Shown here: positions 33,473 through 40,818 of the stretch, piece after piece | How positions within the stretch are numbered: position 1 is the stretch's first letter | How the letters are laid out: every line of letters starts with the position of its first letter | DNA from: CAZGMJ01 sp964526785 | GTDB taxonomy: Bacteria; Planctomycetota; Phycisphaerae; Sedimentisphaerales; Anaerobacaceae | Assembly (NCBI GenBank): GCA_964526785.1 | Contig: CAZGMJ010000033.1 | Span: 1 to 61,371 of the forward strand | DNA length: 61,371 nucleotides | Direction: 5' to 3' | Program-made: the position numbers and the translations under genes | Notes under the pieces: model-generated | What the model saw: only the letters and a program-made list of their open reading frames with translations | What the model was told of the DNA's origin: nothing | Databases searched by the model: none

Positions 33473-36304
33473 ATGTATACGACGATTCTCATCGTTCTTC
33501 TCGCTTGTGCAGCGGCGTGCATATCTTTGGGACTGGTCAGAAAGCGACGGCTGTTGGCCGTGGCAGGGGTGTGCATTGCAATCGCCTCGATAGCTTTTTT
33601 CTGGTTCATGAGCTTTTGGGGCGAGGCCCTGTGGTTTGAGGCGGTTGGCTACCAGGGGCGGTTCTGGAAAGTCGTACTGACCAAGGGGGTACTGGCAGTA
33701 GCAGGCGCAGCAATCGGGTTAGCTATAATCACCGTTCTCACGCTGCCCGTTCCCAGGGACAGGCGGATCATCAAGGCGGGCGCGAAAGTCGCCGGCGCCT
33801 ATATTGCAGGCCAATGGGCGGTAGTTCATTGGGATCGGATTCTACTGTTGCTCAACCGGGTCGCAACGAGTACCGAGGACCCGATCCTGGGGCGGGATAC
33901 CGGCTTCTACTTCTTTACACTACCCGTTTACGACGCGGTTTACGCGCTGCTTATGCTGGTGGTGGTGATAGCACTCGCAGTCGCTGTAGCCACCACTTTC
34001 GTGCGCATCAGGGGAAACGAAATCCAATTCCGCGAGCCTGAGGCGGACAACCAAGGTCGATATCGCTCAATCTACTGGAGCGCAGCGGCTTTACTGTTTG
34101 TTCTGGCGTGGGGCAAGTACCTCGACCGCTTCCACCTGATGTATTCGCAACTGGGTACGGTTGCGGGACCCGGGTGGACCGATGCGCATGTACGTATGCC
34201 CATGTATAGTGTCGTTATGGTTTTGTCGGCGGTGGCGGGTGTGGCCCTACTGGTCCCAAAGGTCAAAAACGCATTTGGCAAAGTGCTCTCTTCGCGGGGC
34301 GTCAGTGCGTCCCACGGACCGGCAGTGCCTTTAATCGGTATTGCGGTGTTCATGGTAGCGGTCTGGTTCGTACTGCTGGGAATCGTGCCGGCGGCTTTTC
34401 AGTGGCTGCGCGTTCAACCCAATGAAATCAGCATGGAGAAGCCTTACATCAAACACAACATCGAATTCACTCAGCGAGGCTTCGGATTGGATAAGATCGA
34501 AGAGCGCCGCTTCCCGGTCTCCGATCAATTTACCGAGCAGATGATCGAGCAGGACCAGAACATTTTCGACAATATTCGTCTCTGGGACTGGCGGGCTCTG
34601 GATTCGGTGTACAAGCAATTCCAGGAAATACGGCTGTACTACGAGTTTACGGACGTGGATATCGACCGATACACATTTGATGATCAGTACCGAGCCGTGA
34701 TGGTGTCGGCGCGGGAGATGCAACTTGGCAATCTTCCCCAGCAGAGTCAGACCTTTGTCAATCGTCGTTTCAAATACACGCATGGCCACGGGATTACGCT
34801 CACCACGGTCAGCGAGTTCACTCCCGAAGGCCTGCCCAATCTGCTGATCAAGGATATCCCCCCCAAGAGCGAGTACGCCGAGTTGGAGATAGACCGGCCT
34901 CAGCTCTACTACGGTGAACTGACCGACACACACGTCATAGTTAATACGGAAGAGAAAGAACTGGACTATCCGAGCGGTGAGCAGAACGTGTACATCCGTT
35001 ATCCGGGCCAGGGCGGAGTTGAGATCAGTAACATTTGGCGAAAATTCCTTTTTGGCTGGAAGTTTGACGGCACACGCCTGTTCCTGTCGACGTACCCGAC
35101 GTCCGAAAGTCGGATCATGTTCCATCGGCACATTCGCGAACGCGTCAAGACACTTGCCCCCTTCCTGAAATTCGACAATGACCCGTACATCGTACTGGCA
35201 AACGGCAGACTCTACTGGTTCATCGACGCATACACGATCTCGCACAAGTATCCGTACAGCGAACCGATCGTCTCGCAGCCTCAGGCGTCGTCCTTCAGTC
35301 GGAGATTCCGCCGGCAGAGCGACCGGACACGAGCGGATATGGCGCAAGTCAACTATATACGCAATTCGGTTAAGGCGGTCGTCGACGCCTTCGAAGGAAG
35401 CGTCACGTTCTACATTTTCGAACCTGACGACCCCCTCATTCAGGCGTGGAGCAAGGTCTTCCCGGACCTGTTCAAGAATCGCGAGGAGATGCCCGACGAC
35501 ATGATGAAACACATACGGTACCCCTCCGATCTGCTGTTACTTCAGGGAGCAGTTTACGCAAAGTACCACATGACCGATCCGGCGGTGTTCTACAATCAGG
35601 AGGACCTTTGGGTCCGAGCGACGGAAAAGTACTACAATCAGACGCAACCGGTGGAGCCGTATTATATTATGTGGGAGCCGCCCGATTCCGATGAACCGCA
35701 ATTCGTACTTATGCAGCCGTTTACGCCCAAGGACAGACAGGTTTTGATCGGATGGATCGCCGGAATGTGCGACCCTGGCGACTACGGGCGATTGCTCGCG
35801 TACAAGTTCCCCAAGGAGAAGCGAGTGCTCGGAACGCAACAGGTCGAGACAAAGATAGATCAGGACCGCGTGCTATCGGGTCAGTTGTCTTTATGGGATC
35901 AGCGGGGTTCGAGGGTGATCCGGGGCAATGTTCTCGTGATACCGATCGAGGATACCTTGCTTTATGTCGAGCCGATCTATTTGCAGGCGGAGACTGCGGC
36001 GTACCCCGAATTGCGGCTTGTGGCCGTCATGCACGATGACAAACTGAGCTACGCCAACTCATTCGACGAGGCCCTGCAGGGATTACTGGGCGAAGGGCAG
36101 GCAAAACTCGACATTGAGCAGCCGCCTGCCGCGCAAAAGTCGCTGGACGCGCTCATCACGGAGGCTGATACGGCGTTCAACAGCTATCTTGATGCGCTCG
36201 GGGCGAAGGATTTCGACGGTGCTTCACGTCAACTCGAGAACCTGTCCGATACGCTTGAGCGTCTGACAACGATAGCCGGCCCCAATGAGCCGCAAACACA
36301 GTAG
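33473..36304 (+). CDS. UPF0182 family membrane protein
   Basis: This very large protein has 943 residues, and its N-terminal third has six or seven transmembrane helices (ILIVLLACAAACISLGLV, VAGVCIAIASIAFFWFMSF, VLAVAGAAIGLAIITVLTL, and others). The remainder is a soluble domain of about 620 residues containing the UPF0182 blocks LWFEAVGYQGRFWKVV, RGFGLDKIEERRFP, LIKDIPPKSEYAELEIDRPQ and GWIAGMCDPGDYG. The family is best known from actinobacteria, cyanobacteria and clostridia, and its role is unknown; the last 60 residues are helical. AAAGGA lies six bases before the ATG. It is divergent from the BON gene, and both could use the intervening 495 bases. Confidence 0.88.
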   Translation: MYTTILIVLLACAAACISLGLVRKRRLLAVAGVCIAIASIAFFWFMSFWGEALWFEAVGYQGRFWKVVLTKGVLAVAGAAIGLAIITVLTLPVPRDRRIIKAGAKVAGAYIAGQWAVVHWDRILLLLNRVATSTEDPILGRDTGFYFFTLPVYDAVYALLMLVVVIALAVAVATTFVRIRGNEIQFREPEADNQGRYRSIYWSAAALLFVLAWGKYLDRFHLMYSQLGTVAGPGWTDAHVRMPMYSVVMVLSAVAGVALLVPKVKNAFGKVLSSRGVSASHGPAVPLIGIAVFMVAVWFVLLGIVPAAFQWLRVQPNEISMEKPYIKHNIEFTQRGFGLDKIEERRFPVSDQFTEQMIEQDQNIFDNIRLWDWRALDSVYKQFQEIRLYYEFTDVDIDRYTFDDQYRAVMVSAREMQLGNLPQQSQTFVNRRFKYTHGHGITLTTVSEFTPEGLPNLLIKDIPPKSEYAELEIDRPQLYYGELTDTHVIVNTEEKELDYPSGEQNVYIRYPGQGGVEISNIWRKFLFGWKFDGTRLFLSTYPTSESRIMFHRHIRERVKTLAPFLKFDNDPYIVLANGRLYWFIDAYTISHKYPYSEPIVSQPQASSFSRRFRRQSDRTRADMAQVNYIRNSVKAVVDAFEGSVTFYIFEPDDPLIQAWSKVFPDLFKNREEMPDDMMKHIRYPSDLLLLQGAVYAKYHMTDPAVFYNQEDLWVRATEKYYNQTQPVEPYYIMWEPPDSDEPQFVLMQPFTPKDRQVLIGWIAGMCDPGDYGRLLAYKFPKEKRVLGTQQVETKIDQDRVLSGQLSLWDQRGSRVIRGNVLVIPIEDTLLYVEPIYLQAETAAYPELRLVAVMHDDKLSYANSFDEALQGLLGEGQAKLDIEQPPAAQKSLDALITEADTAFNSYLDALGAKDFDGASRQLENLSDTLERLTTIAGPNEPQTQ

Positions 36305-36340
36305 CGGGTCGCTTTTCTACCCGGAGGATAGATTCAACCG

Positions 36341-37030
36341 TCACGCGGCGGTCTTGCGTTCAACAACATGCTTGGCCACTACGACGGATATCACAAACCC
36401 CGTCAGGAGTACGAAGGGGACGATCGTTCGGGCCGTCAGAACCTGATCCACCGACTCGATCGCAAAGAGCCGGCGACCGGCGTAACTGAACACGAGAATG
36501 GAAGGAAGCGAGCCAAGCACCGTGGTCCAGAGAAAGGTGCGAGCACGGACTTTCGTCAGGCCCGCGAGAAAATTCACAAGCCCGAAGGGCATAATCATCG
36601 TGAGTCGGACCAGCAGCAGGTACACGTATCCGCGCTTATGCAGTTCGCGGTTGAACGCTTCAAGCCGGCGCGACCATTTGCGCTGAACCCAGTTGCCCGC
36701 GAAGTCTCGACTCACCCAGAAACTCAGCATCGCACCCATTGCAGCAGCGGTGGCGACGTACAACGTAGCCTGCACGGTGCCGTACAGATAGCCGCCGAGC
36801 AATGTAAGAACCGCTGCGGCGGGAAACCACAAGTTGAAGCCGATATACGCAAGCACGAACACAATGACTGCAAGCGTGTAGTGCGTGTCAACGCGGACCT
36901 TCAGCCCGGCGGCCATGTCCTGAATGCTCGAAAGCTTCAAATCTTCACCGAAATCGGTGAACGTCAGTCCCACAACCACGAGCACGCCCAGCAGGACAAC
37001 ATACAGCAGCCTTCGATGGAATGGTCTCAT
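36341..37030 (-). CDS. TVP38/TMEM64 family membrane protein
   Basis: This membrane protein of about 229 residues belongs to the DedA/TVP38 (SNARE-associated/VTT) superfamily. After an N-terminal helix (LLYVVLLGVLVVVGLTF) come the conserved FPAAAVLTLLGGYLYG, AAAMGAMLSFWVSRDFAGNW and RLTMIMPFGLVNFLAGLTKV segments, then two terminal helices. Relatives move lipids such as undecaprenyl phosphate or phosphatidylethanolamine across membranes, so an envelope lipid role is plausible. An ATG at 37030 is preferred over an in-frame TTG at 37039. It is 32 bases after the three-BON gene and may be co-transcribed with it. Confidence 0.85.
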   Translation of the reverse strand: MRPFHRRLLYVVLLGVLVVVGLTFTDFGEDLKLSSIQDMAAGLKVRVDTHYTLAVIVFVLAYIGFNLWFPAAAVLTLLGGYLYGTVQATLYVATAAAMGAMLSFWVSRDFAGNWVQRKWSRRLEAFNRELHKRGYVYLLLVRLTMIMPFGLVNFLAGLTKVRARTFLWTTVLGSLPSILVFSYAGRRLFAIESVDQVLTARTIVPFVLLTGFVISVVVAKHVVERKTAA

Positions 37031-37062
37031 TGGGAGCAATGCTTCTTCGAGGTGGGCGGCTT

Positions 37063-37734
37063 CTATTCGACCCGTAACATGTCGCGGATATCCGTTACGC
37101 CCAGGGTGCGGCGCACAATGGTCAGTGCACTGAAGTAGGCCGTCCAGGACGACACCGTTCCCGTGAGCGTTACCACTCCGCCGCTGACCTGGACATTTAC
37201 CGAATCGACATCGATCAGAAAGTTGTTGTCAAACGCGGCGACGATGGCCTTGGCGACAGCTTCGTCCACGACGTTCTCCGTCGGCACAACCGAGAGCCTG
37301 TTGACTACCTTGCCTACGCCAGCCAGATCAAGAGCCGCCTCTTCCACCAGAACCTTCTGCCAATATGTAGGCACCGAGCCGTCAAAGGTAACTTCGCCCT
37401 TGTTTACCGAGACCTCTATCTCGGTCATGTCTATGCTCGTGTTCCATTCGAGCAGATCGATGATATTCCTGCGGATTTGATTGTCCGCAGGAGCTTCTGC
37501 AGACGGGCGAGGTTCAATTCGCAGAGCATTATCGATTGCGGTGGCTCCAGGTACCGAGAGCACATCGGTCTCCGCCGCCAGTTTTGCCCGATACGTCGGC
37601 ACGGTTCCCGTCAGGATGATCCGACCCTCGGAGGCGTCCACCTTGATATGGGAGGTATCCACACGGCTATCCCAGTCCAACTGATACATTGCTTCTTTCT
37701 TCAATTCATGATCGGGACGCGTTACTACTGCCAT
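37063..37734 (-). CDS. Cytoplasmic three-BON-domain protein
   Basis: This 223-residue protein consists almost entirely of three BON domains (RIILTGTVPTYRAKL, EVTFDGSVPTYWQKV, VVTLTGTVSSWTAYF). Unlike the two six-BON proteins in the window it has no signal peptide when started at 37734. That start is well supported by AAAGGAG eight bases upstream, while the frame extends upstream to 37794. Cytoplasmic BON triplets of this kind are widespread in environmental stress clusters; a role in envelope or osmotic stress is inferred. Confidence 0.88.
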   Translation of the reverse strand: MAVVTRPDHELKKEAMYQLDWDSRVDTSHIKVDASEGRIILTGTVPTYRAKLAAETDVLSVPGATAIDNALRIEPRPSAEAPADNQIRRNIIDLLEWNTSIDMTEIEVSVNKGEVTFDGSVPTYWQKVLVEEAALDLAGVGKVVNRLSVVPTENVVDEAVAKAIVAAFDNNFLIDVDSVNVQVSGGVVTLTGTVSSWTAYFSALTIVRRTLGVTDIRDMLRVE

Positions 37735-37986
37735 GTCCGCAGGCTCCTTTCCGATGCTCAATATGCGTGTACATTCTTTTACCAAAAAGGCCATACTACG
37801 CGGCTGATTCGCATCTTTGAATCGGGAAATCTCTCAATCAGCCCTCCGGCATTTACGCAAAAAAGTGATCGCGAGCGCAAAAGCATGTCCGGACGAAACG
37901 ATACGAGCCAGCAAGGTAATAACGCGGCGGCAGAGGCTACATGCCGTCAGGTCTTCAAGCCGCGCATAAGTAATTCCCCGTCCCGT

Positions 37987-38004
37987 TTTAGGCAAATCCC
38001 GCAT
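37987..38004 (+). promoter_or_regulatory. Recurrent palindrome (site 2)
   Basis: TTTAGG CAAATC CCGCAT lies 107 bases before the flavocytochrome start at 38111, on the same strand as the gene. It shares twelve successive bases (TAGGCAAATCCC) with site 1. The intergenic stretch 37735-38110 otherwise shows a short GATTC/GAATC repeat near 37805 and no gene. Confidence 0.5.
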
Positions 38005-38110
38005 TTATCGTGATCCATCCATCCTGTATTTTCGGGCTGTTTCAAATCAGAAACTTTGCACATTCTGCGGCGATTCCGACAATGTGGCGTCGCCAGAAGA
38101 AAGGGTTTTC

Positions 38111-39448
38111 GTGGCAGAAATCAGAAAAAGCAGCGAACTGAACATATCCTGGATGCACCGTCGTACCTGGGGCCGCCTGTTGTTCGTCGGCTACGTGCTT
38201 GTTGCTGTCTCGCCACTGGTATTGGCGTGGTTGTTCCGTCCACGGCCGAACCACTCATTCTTGCTGAATCTTTCTCTGGCCTGCGCAATGGTGGGTTTCG
38301 CTCTCCTCGTGCTGCAAGCCGTGCTAGCTTCAAGATTCAAGTGGGTGGACTATCCTTTCGGCCTGGACGTGGTTACGGGACTGCACCAGAAAGCCGGTCC
38401 GCTGGCGACGGGTCTGCTCATAGTCCATCCCATACTGCTCATGATCGATCACGGAAGCCTTGGCCTGCTTTCGCTGGACGTTCCCTGGTCGATAACGCTG
38501 GGCAAGATCGCGCTGATCGTCCTCATCTTCGGCGTTCTTTTCGCCATGTATTTCTGGAAGCTGAAGACCGACTACAACGTGTGGCGATTCATGCACAAAG
38601 GCATGGTATTTGTCGTTCTCTTTGGATTCGCCCACAGCGCGTGGATCGGCCCGGACATGGAACATACGGGGATGTACATATACTGGTGGGGTTTGTTTCT
38701 GATTGCAGCGGGGATTTTTACCTATCGCAACCTGGCGGTCCCGATATGGATACGCAGACGGTTCGATATCACCGACGTGCAACAGCAGTCGCATGACACC
38801 TATACACTGACCTTCGAGCCCAAAGACGGCCGCCAAACGCGCCGCAATCCGGGTCAATTCATGTTTGTAAAGTTCCAGCGGCCGGGCCGCCCGTCGGAAC
38901 TGCATCCGTTCACGATCTCCGCCTCGCCTCTCAAGACCGGTATCCTCCAGGCGACGATCAAGCAGTCGGGTAACTTCACCGACACGATCGACAAGACCAA
39001 ACCGGGCGACCGGGCTCGCATCGAAGCGCCGTACGGACGCTTCAGCCTCGTGCACGACAATCCGGAAAAGGTGCTGTTCATAGCGGGGGGTGTCGGCATC
39101 ACGCCGTGTATGAGTATGCTCCGGTACCTGAGCGAGACGGAGGATGATAGAGAGGTCGTGCTGATCTACGCAAATGATACGGAACAGGATATTCTATTCC
39201 GCGACGAACTCGAGCAACTGCCCGATCGCACGCGGGTCGTCCATGTCCTGAAAGAACCCCCTGAGAACTGGTCGGGAGAAAAAGGATACGTGACGAAAGA
39301 GATTATCGAGAAGTACGCCGGCGAGATACTCGGGCGGGCCCATGCATATGTCTGCGGGCCGCCTGCGATGATGGACAAGATCATCGCCTCGCTGAATGAA
39401 TTGAAGGTGCCCGACAATCGGATTCATTTTGAGAAATTCAGCATCTAA
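38111..39448 (+). CDS. Ferric reductase-like transmembrane flavocytochrome (NAD(P)H:FAD type)
   Basis: This protein has about 445 residues. The N-terminal half has six helices with histidines spaced as in ferric-reductase-like b-haem domains (TGLHQKAGPLATGLLIVHP, RFMHKGMVFVVLFGFAHSAW). The C-terminal half is a ferredoxin-reductase module: FAD-binding HPFTISASPL, the pyrophosphate-binding GGVGITPCMSMLRYL, and the NAD-binding end YVCGPPAMMDKII. It probably passes electrons from NAD(P)H through FAD and haem across the membrane to a metal or oxygen acceptor. A GTG at 38111 is preferred because AAAGGG lies six bases upstream; a GTG at 38084 is also in frame. The His-rich gene that follows starts 15 bases later. 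Confidence 0.85.
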   Translation: MAEIRKSSELNISWMHRRTWGRLLFVGYVLVAVSPLVLAWLFRPRPNHSFLLNLSLACAMVGFALLVLQAVLASRFKWVDYPFGLDVVTGLHQKAGPLATGLLIVHPILLMIDHGSLGLLSLDVPWSITLGKIALIVLIFGVLFAMYFWKLKTDYNVWRFMHKGMVFVVLFGFAHSAWIGPDMEHTGMYIYWWGLFLIAAGIFTYRNLAVPIWIRRRFDITDVQQQSHDTYTLTFEPKDGRQTRRNPGQFMFVKFQRPGRPSELHPFTISASPLKTGILQATIKQSGNFTDTIDKTKPGDRARIEAPYGRFSLVHDNPEKVLFIAGGVGITPCMSMLRYLSETEDDREVVLIYANDTEQDILFRDELEQLPDRTRVVHVLKEPPENWSGEKGYVTKEIIEKYAGEILGRAHAYVCGPPAMMDKIIASLNELKVPDNRIHFEKFSI

Positions 39449-39463
39449 TACCAGGATAATATA

Positions 39464-39860
39464 ATGCGTCAGCAGAAGGTTCTAACAGGCATTCTCATCA
39501 TCGCGGGAATCGTGCTCGTTGGCGTCATCGCATTTGCGGTGGTGCGCGGGCGACCCTGGACAACGGATCGTCTTGAGCAGGGCCACCAGACGGATGAACA
39601 TACGCACAACGATCACCACGACGGCGCTGATGATGATGACCACCAGCATCGCGCTGACGCAAACAGCCCTCATTCTCATGGCAACTCTGGTCAGGCGGGC
39701 AGCGAACCATCACACCACCAAGTGTCCGGCCACATTCAGGACGGTGTACGCGTAGTCCGAGTCGCTGCCCGCCAATTTTGACTTCACCCCGGCGCATTGT
39801 CGGCACCTGCGTGATAGCGACATTCAATTTTCCGGGAGAGAATGTGAAGACGTTACCTAA
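39464..39860 (+). pseudogene. Frameshifted His-rich membrane-anchored cupredoxin remnant
   Basis: The first 105 codons encode one N-terminal helix (VLTGILIIAGIVLVGVIAFAVV), then a histidine/aspartate-rich stretch (DEHTHNDHHDGADDDDHQH) and HIQDGVRVVRVAARQF before a stop. VRVVRVAARQF followed, in the next frame, by DFTPA is the beginning of a cytochrome-oxidase-subunit-II-like cupredoxin. An extra T in the TTTT run at 39777-39781 explains the break, and the sequence after about 39800 no longer resembles the domain. It is either a recent pseudogene or a shortened, membrane-tethered metal-binding peptide that is still made. Its position after the flavocytochrome suggests electron transfer or copper handling. 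Confidence 0.55.
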
Positions 39861-39864
39861 GATC

Positions 39865-39882
39865 AATAGGATACGGCCTATT
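39865..39882. promoter_or_regulatory. Perfect AATAGG-N6-CCTATT palindrome
   Basis: Six-base arms are perfectly inverted around ATACGG. The geometry (6-6-6) is the same as at the recurrent sites, although the core differs. It lies 219 bases before the small membrane protein gene, so if it is a regulator site it is a distal one. Confidence 0.4.
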
Positions 39883-39962
39883 CGACGATAGCGTCTTTAC
39901 GCAGCCTACAAGCAAGTCTATGGGTAAACACCCACAGCCTGCTCCATGTGGGCAGAGCAACA

Positions 39963-39980
39963 AATAAGCAAATTCCTCAC
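39963..39980 (+). promoter_or_regulatory. Recurrent palindrome (site 3)
   Basis: AATAAG CAAATT CCTCAC lies 121 bases before the start of the small membrane protein at 40101. The CAAAT core and the left arm match the other sites; the right arm is degenerate. No gene is seen between 39861 and 40100. Confidence 0.4.
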
Positions 39981-40100
39981 TGGTAAGGGAGGATATGCCT
40001 CATGTCGAACGCCTATTCGATGAAGTATGCTTTAGGAGTGCTGCATTGAATTGAATCGTCCAGAAGACAGCCAAGTGGTTGTAAAAATGGAGGTTACAGC

Positions 40101-40499
40101 ATGTTTTTAACAGAACTACTGTTTGCATTGGCAATGGCGTTGGTATTTACGTCGATTTTCGCCCTGGGTTTTCGCAGGACCGGGCCGTGGTCAAGCGTAT
40201 TGATATTTTTCCTGGTGATCTTTTTGGCATCCTGGGCCGGAGGACTGTGGATCAGTCCGGCGGGTCCCGTTTTTCTGGGGATATACTGGGTTCCTATTGT
40301 GCTGGTCGCGTTCCTTTTTGCCCTGCTGCTGGCGGCCGCGGTGCCGCCCAGAAAACCGCCTCACGTGGAGACGATCTCCGAAGTGAAGGCTGAAGAAGCG
40401 GCCACGCAAAGGGCGTATGACGTATTCTTCTGGACGCTGCTGGTGGGTTTCGCGGTCGTCATCATCCTGGGTTATGCTCTCGAACGCCCGCCAATGTGA
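40101..40499 (+). CDS. Small four-helix membrane protein, function unknown
   Basis: This 132-residue protein is not recognised as a named family. Three hydrophobic helices occupy the first 80 residues (LLFALAMALVFTSIFALGF, VLIFFLVIFLASWAGGLW, FLGIYWVPIVLVAFLFALLL), followed by a charged cytoplasmic-type loop (PPRKPPHVETISEVKAEEAA) and a final helix (VFFWTLLVGFAVVIILGYAL). GGAGG lies eight bases upstream of the ATG, and a candidate regulator palindrome lies 121 bases upstream. The dodecin gene follows after 87 bases. A stress-related membrane role is inferred only from context. Confidence 0.75.
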   Translation: MFLTELLFALAMALVFTSIFALGFRRTGPWSSVLIFFLVIFLASWAGGLWISPAGPVFLGIYWVPIVLVAFLFALLLAAAVPPRKPPHVETISEVKAEEAATQRAYDVFFWTLLVGFAVVIILGYALERPPM

Positions 40500-40586
40500 T
40501 GCGTGAGACGGATCGACAGGTCGGGCGGACGATAAGACCCGGCCAGCGATGAATCTGGACTAATCATTGACTTTATGAGGTGAATA

Positions 40587-40793
40587 ATGGCTATAGCAAA
40601 AGTTATTGAAATCAGCGCTGCATCCGACAAGAGTTTTGATGACGCAATTAACCAGGGGGTCGCTCGCGCAACCGAAAGTGTGGACGATGTTCGCGGGGCC
40701 TGGGTTAAGGAACAGAATGTCGTGGTCGAGGGCGGCAAGATTACAGAATATCGTGTGGATCTGAAGGTTACTTTCGTCCTGCACCAGAAATAA
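40587..40793 (+). CDS. Dodecin family flavin-binding protein
   Basis: This 68-residue protein matches dodecin along its whole length: AKVIEISAASDKSFDDAINQ, VRGAWVKEQNVVVEGGKI and YRVDLKVTFVL. Dodecins assemble into hollow dodecamers that store or quench free flavins (FMN, riboflavin) or CoA. The conserved Trp used to sandwich the flavin is present (GAW). GAGG precedes the ATG. A large glycosidase-like gene starts 25 bases after it. Flavin buffering would suit an island containing a flavocytochrome and oxidative-stress repair genes. Confidence 0.92.
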   Translation: MAIAKVIEISAASDKSFDDAINQGVARATESVDDVRGAWVKEQNVVVEGGKITEYRVDLKVTFVLHQK

Positions 40794-40818
40794 AGAGCAA
40801 AGGACCCGAAGCAGTCTA

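Noticed and set aside
34331..35512. Open frame of about 393 codons antisense to the UPF0182 gene
   Set aside because: It is a shadow of the coding strand, with no start signal.
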